Shown here in pieces: positions 16,637 through 25,867 of a DNA stretch of 64,000 nucleotides (position 1 is the stretch's first letter; every line of letters starts with the position of its first letter). This DNA comes from Henriciella marina DSM 19595 (GTDB taxonomy: Bacteria > Pseudomonadota > Alphaproteobacteria > Caulobacterales > Hyphomonadaceae), in the NCBI RefSeq assembly GCF_000376805.1, contig NZ_AQXT01000002.1, positions 2,728,001-2,792,000 on the forward strand. The letters are read 5' to 3'. Made by a program: the position numbers and the translations under genes. Under the pieces are notes generated by a model that saw only the letters and a list, made by a program, of their open reading frames with translations, was not told the origin of the DNA and did not search any database.

Positions 16637-18022
16637 ATGTTTGGGCTGGCATGGACTGACTGGCAATTATGGCTGCTGATCGCAGGCGGTATTCTGCTGC
16701 TCTATATCGGGCGGCCCTATCTGCATGGCCTCTTCAGAAGCGTATTTTTCGGTCTCGCCTATGTCCTGCGCGATGTCGCGCGCCGTCTCGAAGAGGGCGG
16801 AAATAGTGTCTACAAGCGTTACATTGAGCTCGTCGCCGCCCACACCGCCGAAACGCTTGAGCAGCGGCTTGTCAGCCAGGAAATGAAGCTTGAAAAGCGC
16901 GCGCCGGAGATAGACCGGCGCACGAGCGGGATTGTCGACAAGCTGGAAACAAGCCGCGCAGAGCTCGACGCCACCGTCGAAGCCTTTCGTGCCGTTGATC
17001 TTGATGAGCGCACGGTGGAAACGGTGCGGGACAAGATCTATGAGTCCAATGCCAGCCGCTCCAAGGCGAAGCTGACCAGTGCCGTTGCGGATGTCCGCCG
17101 TGCGGTAAAGGAAGAGCTCACACCGCTGCGCCCGCAAATTAACGCGCTGCGCTCTGAGCTGAAACCGATGGCAGAGAATACTGCGCGCCTTCGCTCCATT
17201 TCGAATGAGCTTGAGCGCTCGTCGAAGCAGATCAATAAAGATCTCGCGACCTTTGAGGCGTGCATCCACCCGAATTACGAAGACCGTCGCGCGGCCGCTC
17301 AGCGTCAGTCGATCCTTATTCCATGGCTCCTGTCACTGCTCGTGATGGCGATTGCGCTGACGGGTGTGTTTCTGAACTTCTTCCTCATCCAGCGCCCCAT
17401 GGCGGAGATTGTCGGCGACGACCTTCAGGTCATGGGCATTGGCCTGCCGACGGCGGCTGCACTGGTCGTGATCTTCCTCGAGGCTGTGGCTGGCATCGTG
17501 CTCATGGATGCCGCCGGCATCACCAAGATCACGCTCATCTCGACCCTGCCGCGGATCCACAAACGCGTGCTGCTCTATGCGGCGTTCGCGTTTCTTGCCG
17601 CCTTCTCCTTCTTCGAAGCCATCCTGGCGATCCAGCGAGAGGTGCTGATCGATATCGATCAGGAAACCACGCGCATGGCGCTGGGCGAAGGCGCCAGTGA
17701 AGCATCTGGCGAAAGCGCCGGCGTCTCGCTCACCATGATCGCACAGATGGTGCTCGCGGTGCTCATTCCATGGCTGCTGGCCATTGCGGCGATACCGCTT
17801 GAGACAGTGGTCCAGAACTTCATCCTGATCCTGCGTCTGGTGCTTCATCAGGTGATGATCTTCCTCGCTTTCATCTTCGCGACGCTGGCGACGGTGCTGA
17901 AGGCGCTCGGCCTATTCGTCTTGAGGGTTTACGACCTCCTCATCTTCCTGCCACTGGCGGTAGAGAGGATGTTCAGGCGCGTCAGGCGGCCTGCACGCAA
18001 GAAGGCAGAAGGGGCGGCATGA
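16637..18022 (+). CDS. Multi-pass membrane protein with cytoplasmic coiled coil, unknown function
   Basis: A 461-residue protein I do not recognise. One hydrophobic helix (about residues 8-24) is followed by about 180 residues of charged heptad-like helix (EQRLVSQEMKLEKRAPEIDR to LERSSKQINKDLATFE), which should form a coiled coil. Five or six further helices follow (about 226-250, 262-290, 300-322, 358-382 and 385-440) and a basic tail. The ATG has GGAG about 10 nt upstream. Its stop overlaps the start of the VWA-like lipoprotein by 4 nt (ATGA), so the two are co-translated and probably form a complex in the envelope. A CtrA box precedes it. Confidence 0.75.
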   Translation: MFGLAWTDWQLWLLIAGGILLLYIGRPYLHGLFRSVFFGLAYVLRDVARRLEEGGNSVYKRYIELVAAHTAETLEQRLVSQEMKLEKRAPEIDRRTSGIVDKLETSRAELDATVEAFRAVDLDERTVETVRDKIYESNASRSKAKLTSAVADVRRAVKEELTPLRPQINALRSELKPMAENTARLRSISNELERSSKQINKDLATFEACIHPNYEDRRAAAQRQSILIPWLLSLLVMAIALTGVFLNFFLIQRPMAEIVGDDLQVMGIGLPTAAALVVIFLEAVAGIVLMDAAGITKITLISTLPRIHKRVLLYAAFAFLAAFSFFEAILAIQREVLIDIDQETTRMALGEGASEASGESAGVSLTMIAQMVLAVLIPWLLAIAAIPLETVVQNFILILRLVLHQVMIFLAFIFATLATVLKALGLFVLRVYDLLIFLPLAVERMFRRVRRPARKKAEGAA

Positions 18023-18675
18023 TCTTGAAGCTACTGAAGACACTGGTGTCCACCGCTGGCCTGATATCGCTGGCGGCCTGCGGCGCCATCACGTCGAACT
18101 CCAAGGCGGTCTTCATGCTGGTCGACGCGTCGGGCACCTATGTGCGTGAAGTGCCGGACGCTGTGGTGACGGCCAAGCTGCTGACGTCCAAGCTGAACTC
18201 CAGCGACATGTTTGCCTTCGGCGAGATCGGCTCGTGCAGCTTCTCTGACAACAGCCTCGTTGTTCGCCGCACCTTGCCCGGTACGCCGAGTGAAGCGGCC
18301 TATGCAAAACAGAGCGTCTTCGAGAGCCTCGAAGCCTATGGCGAAAGCGTTCAGGCGACCGATTGGACCGACATTCGCGGCGGGCTGCGCTATGCCGCAA
18401 CAGAGCTTGAGCAATCGGACCAGGCGACCAAAATAATCGTCATCGTGTCGGATCTGGTCGAAGATGTTTCGCCCAATTGCGATACCAGCGCATTGCAGCT
18501 CGACCTTGAAGGGATCACGGTCATCGCGACCAATGTCACCCGGTCTGAACGCGAGGCCTCTGACCCGGACGCCTATTTCCGCCGCCTCGAAGAATGGCAG
18601 GCGCTTGTCGAAGACGCTGGCGGAACGTGGGTGCACGCCAATTCACGCGACCGGCTGCTCGAATACATCTTCTGA
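18019..18675 (+). CDS. VWA-like domain lipoprotein
   Basis: A 218-residue secreted lipoprotein. The signal peptide ends in the lipobox LAAC (Cys at about 21). The rest resembles a von Willebrand factor A domain: AVFMLVDASGTYVREV gives a DxSxT version of the first MIDAS loop, TDWTDIRGGLRYAATEL supplies the second-loop threonine, and IIVIVSDLVEDV the third-loop aspartate. All three metal-site loops therefore look intact. It overlaps the upstream membrane-protein gene by 4 nt. A role in binding a peptide or protein partner in the periplasm is inferred. No such two-gene system is known to me by name. Confidence 0.75.
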   Translation: MILKLLKTLVSTAGLISLAACGAITSNSKAVFMLVDASGTYVREVPDAVVTAKLLTSKLNSSDMFAFGEIGSCSFSDNSLVVRRTLPGTPSEAAYAKQSVFESLEAYGESVQATDWTDIRGGLRYAATELEQSDQATKIIVIVSDLVEDVSPNCDTSALQLDLEGITVIATNVTRSEREASDPDAYFRRLEEWQALVEDAGGTWVHANSRDRLLEYIF

Positions 18676-18733
18676 GGAAATTCGCCGCGTCTCTGGGCCT
18701 TGCCTGTTGCGGCACAGGCCCGACTCCATCGAC

Positions 18734-20584
18734 ATGTCGTCCATGTCTGACCTGATCTCCGAGACTGCCGGCGAAACACCGCTTTCCCTTCTGAAACGCG
18801 TCTATGGCTATGACGCCTTTCGCGGGTTGCAGGACCAGGTCATCGCCAATGTGATGGATGGCCGCGACGTGCTCGCGGTTTTGCCAACCGGTGGCGGCAA
18901 GTCGCTCTGTTACCAGATCCCGGCCATCCTCCGCCCCGGTGTGGGCCTTGTCGTCTCGCCGCTGATCGCGCTGATGGCAGATCAAGTCGATGCGTTGAAG
19001 GCACTTGGGGTGCGGGCGGAACGGCTCGATTCCTCCATGTCGCAGGACGACAAGCAGGCCGCGCTTCAGGCCGCGCGCGCGGGTGAGATGGACATGCTCT
19101 ATGTCTCACCGGAAGCGCTCGGCAGCGGGCTCGCAAATGTCCTCGCCAAACTGGACGTCTCGATCATTGCGATCGACGAAGCCCACTGCGTCAGTCAGTG
19201 GGGCCATGACTTCCGGCCGGACTACCGTGCGCTCAGCCGTCTCAAGCAGATCTTTTCTGGCGTGCCACGCATCGCGGTCACCGCGACCGCCGATGAGCGC
19301 ACCCGCGACGATATTTTGCATGAACTGGATCTCACATCGCCAGAGGTTCACGTCGCGAGCTTTGATCGACCGAACCTCATCCTGGGCGCAGAGCCAAAGG
19401 CCGGCAAGCGCGCCGACCGGGTGGCAAGCCTGGTTAAAGCGCATAAGGGCGAAAGCGGTATCGTCTATGCGGCGACACGCGATGCGACAGAGACGCTGGC
19501 CGAAAGTCTTCAACGCTCGGGTCTCTCGGCGCTTGCCTATCATGCCGGGCTGGATGCGGAGGTCCGTTCTGAGCGGCAGCACCGCTTCCTGCTGGAAGAC
19601 GGGATCGTCATGTGCGCGACGGTCGCCTTCGGTATGGGCGTCGACAAGCCGGATGTGCGTTTCGTGATCCATGCGGATCCGCCAAAGACCCTGGAGGCTT
19701 ACTGGCAGGAAGTTGGCCGGGCAGGGCGCGACGGAAAACCAGCCGAAGCCTATGCCCTGTTCGGCCCCGCCGATATGCGCCGCTCGATCAGCTGGACCAT
19801 GGACAGCGATGCAGCCGAAGAAGTGCGCCGCGTGCAGCTAACGAAGACACGCCAGCTTTTTGCGTTCCTAAATGGAACGGAGTGCCGCCGTGCGGCCGTT
19901 CGCCGGTATTTCGGCGAGGCAAATGTCGAGCCATGTGGCGATTGCGACAATTGCCAGCGCGAGCCGGGCGACGGTTTCGACATCACGAAATTCGCACAGA
20001 TGGCTGTCTCAGCGGTTATCCGTTGCGGACAACGCATCGGGCGTGGCCGGCTCATCGTGCATCTGACGGGGTCGGCCCGTGACGGCTTCGATGAGGACCT
20101 GTCCAGTCTCTCTACGTACGGAATTGGAACTGATCTTTCAAAACAGGGCTGGAACGCCGTCTTCGATGAGCTTCTTTTCTCCGGTCTTCTGGCGGAAACG
20201 GGTGACGCGATGCGCCCTGTTCTTGCTGTGCCGGATCAGGACGCTGCCCGGGCGCTTTTCAAAGGTGAGCGCGATGTCTGGCTGCGCACCGATCCCAGCC
20301 AGCGCAAGACGGCCCGCAAGCGGGCTGGGCCTAGCGCAAGTGCCGTCCATGACCTCTCTGAACGCGACCAGTCCCTATTCGAGGCGCTAAGAAGCTGGCG
20401 GCTGGAGACAGCCAAGGAAAAGGGTGTGCCGCCCTATGTCATCTTTCATGACCGCACACTGGCGGCGATTGCGGCTGAACGGCCAGGCTCGTCCGATGCG
20501 CTGCGCAATATCAGCGGTGTCGGTGAAAAGAAGGCCGGTCGGTACGCCGAAGACATCGCGCGCATCGTGTCTGAGGCCTCCTAG
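18734..20584 (+). CDS. recQ: ATP-dependent DNA helicase RecQ
   Basis: A 3'-5' superfamily-2 helicase for recombination and fork repair. It has the Q-motif region GYDAFRGLQ, Walker A LPTGGGKSLCYQ, DEAH box (IDEAHCVSQWGHDFRPDY with the RecQ aromatic loop), the helicase-C region ATVAFGMGVDKPDVRFV and QEVGRAGRDG. The RQC zinc site follows (CRRAAVRRYFGE then CGDCDNC), then a winged helix and a C-terminal HRDC domain (about residues 535-610). The ATG at 18734 was chosen; ATG 18743 is an alternative. The frame's upstream part is antisense-like overlap with the lipoprotein gene. Confidence 0.95.
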   Translation: MSSMSDLISETAGETPLSLLKRVYGYDAFRGLQDQVIANVMDGRDVLAVLPTGGGKSLCYQIPAILRPGVGLVVSPLIALMADQVDALKALGVRAERLDSSMSQDDKQAALQAARAGEMDMLYVSPEALGSGLANVLAKLDVSIIAIDEAHCVSQWGHDFRPDYRALSRLKQIFSGVPRIAVTATADERTRDDILHELDLTSPEVHVASFDRPNLILGAEPKAGKRADRVASLVKAHKGESGIVYAATRDATETLAESLQRSGLSALAYHAGLDAEVRSERQHRFLLEDGIVMCATVAFGMGVDKPDVRFVIHADPPKTLEAYWQEVGRAGRDGKPAEAYALFGPADMRRSISWTMDSDAAEEVRRVQLTKTRQLFAFLNGTECRRAAVRRYFGEANVEPCGDCDNCQREPGDGFDITKFAQMAVSAVIRCGQRIGRGRLIVHLTGSARDGFDEDLSSLSTYGIGTDLSKQGWNAVFDELLFSGLLAETGDAMRPVLAVPDQDAARALFKGERDVWLRTDPSQRKTARKRAGPSASAVHDLSERDQSLFEALRSWRLETAKEKGVPPYVIFHDRTLAAIAAERPGSSDALRNISGVGEKKAGRYAEDIARIVSEAS

Positions 20585-20655
20585 CCGCATTCGCGCCCTT
20601 GCCGCCCCCTCAGGCTTGCTTAGGTTTGTGGCTTCACGATTGATCAGGGGGTCGA

Positions 20656-22209
20656 ATGCCCAGCGAAAGAACCAAGGCGTCCGTTGTTGTGCGCAACGCA
20701 ACGCTGGACGATGTGCCGGCGATTGCGGCGCTCGTGCTGAAAGTCTACGGGCGGCCGGCCGATGGTTATACGCCGGGCATGCTGCGCGGACAGATTTCTT
20801 CGTTTCCTGAAGGCCAGTTCCTCGTCGAGTATGACGGCGATGTTGTGGGTTACGCCGCCAGTTTCATCGTCGGAGAGGATCTCGCGCTCCAGCCGCATGA
20901 CTGGATCGAGATCACGGGCAATGGTTATGCGGCCCGCCACGACCCGGAAGGCGACTGGCTCTACGGCATGGAGGTCTGTGTCGACCCGGAGATCCGCCGC
21001 ACCCGGATCGGTCAGCGTCTCTACAATGCGCGCCAGCAGCTCTGTGAAGAGTGGGAGCTGAAAGGCATCGTCTTTGGCGGGCGCATGCCGGGCTGGAAGC
21101 GCAAGCGCAAACAGTATCCAGACCCTGAGGATTACGTCGAAGCGGTCCGCGCGCAGAAGATCACTGATCCGGTTATCCGCTACCATCTGCGTGCCGGCTT
21201 TGAGCCGATTGGGGTGCTGCGCAACTATCTCGATGAGGACACCGATAGCGGCGGCCATGCCACCCATATGGTCTGGCGTAATCCTTATGAGGTCGACGCC
21301 CGGCCGACCAGCAAAGTGTCCTATACGACCAAGGAACGCGTTCGCGTCGGTACCGTGCAGGTCCAGATGCGCGCGGTAAAAAGCTTTGAAGAGTTCATGA
21401 GCAATGTCGAGTATTTCGTCGATGTCTGCTCGGACCGGCGCGCCGATTTCGTCGTCTTCCCGGAATTGTTCACGCTGCAATTGCTGGCTTTCGAGAAGCG
21501 CAAGCTGCGTCCGGCCGAATCCATTGAGGCGCTGACCAAGTACACGCCGCGTTTCGTCGAGGAAATGCGCGAGCTCGCAATCTCCTACAATATCAACATC
21601 ATAGGCGGCTCTCACCCGACCCGCACCGAGGATGGCGACATCCAGAACGTCGCTTATGTCTTCCTCCGCGATGGCTCTGTTCATGCGCAGGAGAAGATCC
21701 ACCCGACGCCGGATGAGCGCCATTGGTGGAACATCAAGGGCGGCGACAGCGTCGATGTGATCCCGACAGATTGCGGCCCCATCGGCGTGCTGATCTGCTA
21801 CGATTCCGAGTTTCCAGAGCTTGCTCGCCGCTTGACCGATGAGGGCGCGCGCATCCTGTTTACGCCGTTCTGTACCGACAGCCGCCAGGGCTATCTGCGG
21901 GTGCGCTATTGTTGTCATGCGCGTTGTATCGAGAACCAGCTCTACGTCGTCACATCGGGGTGCACGGGTAACCTGCCAAATGTCGAGAATATGGACATCA
22001 ACTATGCCCAGTCCGCTATTCTGACGCCGTGCGACTATCCCTTCGCCCGCGAAGGGATCGCCGCAGAGATCGCCGAAAATGTCGAAGCCGTTGTCATGGC
22101 AGATCTTGATATGTCCGATCTCTCTTACGCGCGCTCTCAAGGCACGGTCCGCAATCTCAGGGACAGGCGGTTCGATCTCTACCGGGTCGCCTGGAAGCAC
22201 GGCGGTTGA
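20656..22209 (+). CDS. Bifunctional GNAT acetyltransferase / carbon-nitrogen hydrolase
   Basis: A 517-residue two-domain fusion. Residues about 10-210 are a GNAT fold (VCVDPEIRRTRIGQRLYNARQQL is the acetyl-CoA loop). Residues about 225-510 are a nitrilase-superfamily amidase with the Glu-Lys-Cys triad in VVFPELF (about 268), AQEKIHPTPDE (about 346) and LICYDSEFPE (about 380). Such fusions are widespread but their reaction is not established. They plausibly hydrolyse an amide and acetylate a related amine. The stop overlaps the start of the MFS gene by 4 nt. Confidence 0.9.
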   Translation: MPSERTKASVVVRNATLDDVPAIAALVLKVYGRPADGYTPGMLRGQISSFPEGQFLVEYDGDVVGYAASFIVGEDLALQPHDWIEITGNGYAARHDPEGDWLYGMEVCVDPEIRRTRIGQRLYNARQQLCEEWELKGIVFGGRMPGWKRKRKQYPDPEDYVEAVRAQKITDPVIRYHLRAGFEPIGVLRNYLDEDTDSGGHATHMVWRNPYEVDARPTSKVSYTTKERVRVGTVQVQMRAVKSFEEFMSNVEYFVDVCSDRRADFVVFPELFTLQLLAFEKRKLRPAESIEALTKYTPRFVEEMRELAISYNINIIGGSHPTRTEDGDIQNVAYVFLRDGSVHAQEKIHPTPDERHWWNIKGGDSVDVIPTDCGPIGVLICYDSEFPELARRLTDEGARILFTPFCTDSRQGYLRVRYCCHARCIENQLYVVTSGCTGNLPNVENMDINYAQSAILTPCDYPFAREGIAAEIAENVEAVVMADLDMSDLSYARSQGTVRNLRDRRFDLYRVAWKHGG

Positions 22210-23513
22210 CCATTCCGGCACTGAGCGAGAACAAACCGCTCAGGCTGGGCAGCCTGATGTTGCTCTATGCAGCGCAGGGTGCGCCGGAAGGTCTTCTCTA
22301 TATTGCGATCCCGGCCTGGTTCGCCTCGCAAGGCGTCAGCGCCGAAGCGATTGGTGGCTATATCGCGATTATCCTGCTGCCGTGGAGCTTCAAGCTTTTT
22401 AACGGCATCCTGATGGACCGCTATACCTTCGCGCCGATGGGCCGGAAGCGGCCATGGCTGATTCTCGCGCAGCTCCTGCTGATCGCCAGCCTGATCTTGT
22501 TTGCCGGTCTCGGTTCGCCAGCCGACAGCCTCTACTGGTTTGCGGTCGCAGGCTTTGCCGTGAACTTTGCCGGCGCCTTTCAGGATGTTGCCATCGATGG
22601 CATGGCCATCGATATCCTGGGCGAGGAAGAACGGGCCACGGCCAACGGCCTGATGTGGGGTGGCAAGACGCTCGGCACCGCAGGATTTGCCTTTCTGACG
22701 GGCCGCCTCATCAGCGATGAAGGCGGCCATGCTATGGCGGGTATCGTCACAGCTCTGTTTGTTGGCATCGTTATGGTGCTGCCGCTCCTCTTGCGAGAGA
22801 GGGCAGGGGAGAAACTCATGCCATGGACGGCCGGGACCGCATCAGCACAGACCGAAGCCGTGCAGGTTCGGCGCTGGTGGCCGCTTGTCCGGAATGTGCT
22901 CATCGCCATGAAGCGTCCGGCGAGCCTTGCTCTCGGCGCAGGTATCCTGGTCGCATTTCTCGCTTACGGACTGAAAACCGCGTTTTCGCCGAGTGTCGCC
23001 GTGCAGGAGCTGGGCTGGGACCGCAGCCTCTTCACCGACCGGGACGCAACAGCTGACCTCATCGGAGGCCTGTTCGGCGTCTTCGTGTCGGGTTGGCTCG
23101 CCGACAGGATCGGACCCCTTCGCGCGCTCGGCGGCGCGCTGATCGGCATGGCGCTGCTAAACCTTGCGGCGGTCTTCATGTGGAGCGCAGACGGCGTCTA
23201 TTTCGCCTATCTCCTGATCTACAGCGTGCTTTTCGTTCTGATGTCGGTCTGCACCTATGCCATCGCCATGGGCCAGTCGCGCGGCAGCGTGGCGGCGACG
23301 CAGTTTTCCATCTTCATGGCGCTTTTGAATTTCGGCACGAGTATTGGGGCCAGTCAGCTTGGCTGGCTACGTGGGACGGGCGGCTATGAGGCGGCCTTCG
23401 CAGCCTGCGCGGGGCTAAGCGCGCTCGCGCTGGTCTTCTATGCGGTTTCTGTCGCCTTCAACCGGCGGCTCGAAACCTCAACTGTTCTCAGCGACCAGGA
23501 AATGCGCTTGTAG
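22206..23513 (+). CDS. MFS transporter (AmpG-like)
   Basis: A 435-residue, twelve-helix major facilitator permease. The opening LMLLYAAQGAPEGLLYIAIP and the loop following helix 2 (MDRYTFAPMGRKRPW) resemble the AmpG/SLC33 branch that imports muropeptides or acyl-CoA-linked compounds. The best start is TTG at 22206, giving a TTGA overlap with the GNAT-nitrilase stop; an internal ATG lies about 17 codons downstream. The coupling suggests transport of the fusion enzyme's substrate or product. The 3' end overlaps the convergent thioesterase by 36 nt. Confidence 0.83.
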   Translation: MTIPALSENKPLRLGSLMLLYAAQGAPEGLLYIAIPAWFASQGVSAEAIGGYIAIILLPWSFKLFNGILMDRYTFAPMGRKRPWLILAQLLLIASLILFAGLGSPADSLYWFAVAGFAVNFAGAFQDVAIDGMAIDILGEEERATANGLMWGGKTLGTAGFAFLTGRLISDEGGHAMAGIVTALFVGIVMVLPLLLRERAGEKLMPWTAGTASAQTEAVQVRRWWPLVRNVLIAMKRPASLALGAGILVAFLAYGLKTAFSPSVAVQELGWDRSLFTDRDATADLIGGLFGVFVSGWLADRIGPLRALGGALIGMALLNLAAVFMWSADGVYFAYLLIYSVLFVLMSVCTYAIAMGQSRGSVAATQFSIFMALLNFGTSIGASQLGWLRGTGGYEAAFAACAGLSALALVFYAVSVAFNRRLETSTVLSDQEMRL

Positions 23514-23897
23514 CGCGGTGACGATCTTGGCCGGGTCCTCGCCCTGCCAGGCTTCGGCGCGGACGCTAGCCATCCGCCGGCCGAGCTTGTGCACGATAGC
23601 GCGGGCATAAAGATCCTCGCTCTTCGCGCTTCTGAGATAGTCGATTGTGATATTGATCGGCTTTGGCGGGCGCTGAAGCTCCGACTCCAGATAAACCTGA
23701 GCCATGGCGGTCAGTTCCAGAAAGGCACCCGTTGCGCCGCCATGCAGGGCGTTGATCGCGCGGTTGCCGATAAACTTCTCCTGAAAGGGGAGTTTGGTGA
23801 CAAGCGTGCCGCCATCGGTTTTGAATTCCATGCCGATAAAGCGGGCGAACGGCGTGCGGTCGAGAAATGCCTGAAGCTGGGCGGCGCGATCGGTCAT
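23478..23897 (-). CDS. Hotdog-fold thioesterase, PaaI type
   Basis: A 139-residue acyl-CoA thioesterase-like protein. NALHGGATGAFLELTAMAQV is the hotdog helix with the glycine pair and acidic residue of the PaaI active site, and INITIDYLRSAKSEDLYARA forms the following strands. It is translated from an ATGA overlap with the upstream thioesterase, so the two probably form a heteromer or share regulation. The acyl substrate is unknown. Confidence 0.85.
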   Translation of the reverse strand: MTDRAAQLQAFLDRTPFARFIGMEFKTDGGTLVTKLPFQEKFIGNRAINALHGGATGAFLELTAMAQVYLESELQRPPKPINITIDYLRSAKSEDLYARAIVHKLGRRMASVRAEAWQGEDPAKIVTALQAHFLVAENS

Positions 23898-24409
23898 TTG
23901 CCGCCGTTCATCATCTTGTTCGCGATTTCCATCGCCTCATTGCCGCTTGCCCAACGGCTTATGTCATTCAGCGCGAACGTTCCGGCGGCCGTCGCGATCA
24001 CCTTGTCCCGGCTTTCATGATACGCCCAGGCGTGGGTGAAGGCGACATTGCGGGTCACATGATAGCATTCGGCCTCGGCGAGAATGTCCCGGCCCTTGTC
24101 GGCGGGGCGCATATAGTCGATGCGCAGATCCAGCGTCGCCATGGACATCGGTTTCTTGAGCGCGGTGTTGATGCAGATGCCGCTCAGATTATCCAGCAGC
24201 GCCGTCAGGACCCCGCCATAAATGACGCCGGTATCTGGGTCGCCGACAAGGTCTTCGCGCCAGGCGACTTTCGCAAATGCACGGCCTTTCTCCATTCCGG
24301 TCAGCTCAAATCCGAGCGCCTGGGCCCACGGGACGGTGGACATGATCCGCTGGGCGTTCTGCGCCATCAGTTTGAGCATCACATCCTGATGCTCGGTCTT
24401 GTCGCTCAT
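23894..24409 (-). CDS. Hotdog-fold thioesterase, PaaI type
   Basis: A 171-residue second hotdog protein. VIYGGVLTALLDNLSGICIN is the active-site helix (Gly-Gly and Asp), with ATLDLRIDYMRPADKGRDIL after it. An N-terminal helical extension (about 25 residues) distinguishes it from its neighbour. The ATG at 24409 has GAGGG 6 nt upstream. It is divergent from a flavin monooxygenase gene across a 105-nt region with an inverted repeat, which suggests joint control. Confidence 0.85.
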   Translation of the reverse strand: MSDKTEHQDVMLKLMAQNAQRIMSTVPWAQALGFELTGMEKGRAFAKVAWREDLVGDPDTGVIYGGVLTALLDNLSGICINTALKKPMSMATLDLRIDYMRPADKGRDILAEAECYHVTRNVAFTHAWAYHESRDKVIATAAGTFALNDISRWASGNEAMEIANKMMNGGK

Positions 24410-24431
24410 GAAACCCTCAAGGCCTGTTGCC

Positions 24432-24454
24432 GCGACGTGAAAAATTGACGTCGC
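24432..24454. promoter_or_regulatory. Inverted repeat GCGACGT-N9-ACGTCGC, candidate operator
   Basis: Perfect 7-bp arms separated by GAAAAATTG lie between the divergent thioesterase and monooxygenase genes. The size suits a dimeric repressor. The regulator is unidentified; a TetR gene lies 2.2 kb away. Confidence 0.4.
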
Positions 24455-24514
24455 CTGATACGTCGATACCATCCAGACAAGCGAGCACAATGCGTGACGC
24501 TGCGGGAGGAATTC

Positions 24515-25846
24515 ATGGCATTCGACGGACAATCAAGCGGCAAGGCCTGTATCATCGGTGCGGGCTGTTCTGGCTTCACCATGGCCAAGCGGCTCAAGGA
24601 TTACGGGGTCGCCTATGACTGTTTCGAGATGTCGGATAATATTGGCGGCAACTGGTACTACCGCAATCCGAACGGGCTCTCATCATGCTATCAGAGCCTG
24701 CACATCGATACCTCGAAATGGCGCCTCGCCTTTGAAGATTATCCCGTGCCGGATGAGTGGCCGGATTTCCCGCATCACGCCCAGCTGCTCCAGTATTTCC
24801 ATGACTATGTCGATCATTTCGGCCTGCGTGAGACGATCACTTTCAACACGGCCGTGACAAAGGTCGAGCGCCGCTCGGATGGCGACTGGGACGTGACGCT
24901 GTCGACCGGCGAAACCAACACCTATCAGTGGCTGTTTGTGGCAAACGGCCATCACTGGGACGCCCGCATACCTGAATATCCTGGCGAGTTCACCGGCCAT
25001 CAGGTCCACTCGCATCACTACCGCGATCCATTTGAACCCTATGACTTCCGCGGCAAGCGGGTGATGGTTGTCGGCGGTGGCAATTCGGCGATGGATATTT
25101 CGTCAGAGCTCTCCCAGCGCCCGATCTCCGATAAGCTTTTCATATCGATGCGCCGCGGTGTCTGGGTGCTGCCGAAATACATGAACGGCCAGCCCGCAGA
25201 CAAAGCCGTCCTGCCATCCTGGATGCCGACAAAACTCGGCCGCAAGCTTGCCCGCAAGGCGATCAAGAAGCGGGTCGGCAATATGGAAGACTATGGCCTT
25301 CCCAAACCCGATCATGAACCGCTCGATGGCCATCCATCTGTGTCAGGTGAGTTTCTGACCCGCGTCGGCTGCGGCGACATCACACCCAAAGGCGGGATTG
25401 AAAAGCTCGTCGGAGACGGCGTCATATTCAAGGACGGCACGCGCGAGCAGATCGATGCGATCGTCTGGGCGACCGGATACAATGTTACCTTCCCTTTCTT
25501 CGACGATGACCGCCTCAAACCCGTCGACAACCGCTTCCCGCTCTACAAGCGGATGGTAAAGCCCGGCCTCGACAATCTCTTCTTCCTCGGGCTCGCTCAG
25601 CCCCTGCCAACGCTGGTAAACTTTGCTGAGCAGCAATCGAAGCTCTGCGCGGCGAAGATCGCTGGCGAGTATGAGTTTCCCCCCGAAGACGAGATGAAGG
25701 AAACCATCGAGGAGGATGAGCAATTCCACCTCGGCCACTTCTACGATGCGCCACGTCACACGATGCAGGTGGATTTTAACGCTTACGTAAAAGATCTCAT
25801 GAAAGAGATAGAGCGTGGGCGGAAGCGCGTGAAAGCCACCGCCTGA
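24515..25846 (+). CDS. Flavin-containing monooxygenase
   Basis: A 443-residue FAD/NADPH monooxygenase of the FMO/Baeyer-Villiger group, inserting oxygen into N-, S- or carbonyl substrates. It has an FAD-binding GAGCSG (residues 14-19), the class B fingerprint FTGHQVHSHHYRDP (about 159-172), an NADPH-binding GGGNSA (about 187) and the late ATGYN motif. The ATG at 24515 is preceded by GGAGG. The upstream start of the frame at 24494 is ignored. The actual substrate is not predictable. Confidence 0.9.
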   Translation: MAFDGQSSGKACIIGAGCSGFTMAKRLKDYGVAYDCFEMSDNIGGNWYYRNPNGLSSCYQSLHIDTSKWRLAFEDYPVPDEWPDFPHHAQLLQYFHDYVDHFGLRETITFNTAVTKVERRSDGDWDVTLSTGETNTYQWLFVANGHHWDARIPEYPGEFTGHQVHSHHYRDPFEPYDFRGKRVMVVGGGNSAMDISSELSQRPISDKLFISMRRGVWVLPKYMNGQPADKAVLPSWMPTKLGRKLARKAIKKRVGNMEDYGLPKPDHEPLDGHPSVSGEFLTRVGCGDITPKGGIEKLVGDGVIFKDGTREQIDAIVWATGYNVTFPFFDDDRLKPVDNRFPLYKRMVKPGLDNLFFLGLAQPLPTLVNFAEQQSKLCAAKIAGEYEFPPEDEMKETIEEDEQFHLGHFYDAPRHTMQVDFNAYVKDLMKEIERGRKRVKATA

Positions 25847-25867
25847 CATAGGTTCTAGACCTTATGG

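Noticed and set aside
20644..22221. Long antisense ORF (about 525 codons) on the minus strand opposite the GNAT-nitrilase gene
   Set aside because: It mirrors a gene with complete catalytic motifs. Its translation has no recognisable domain and reflects GC-rich codon structure of the real gene.
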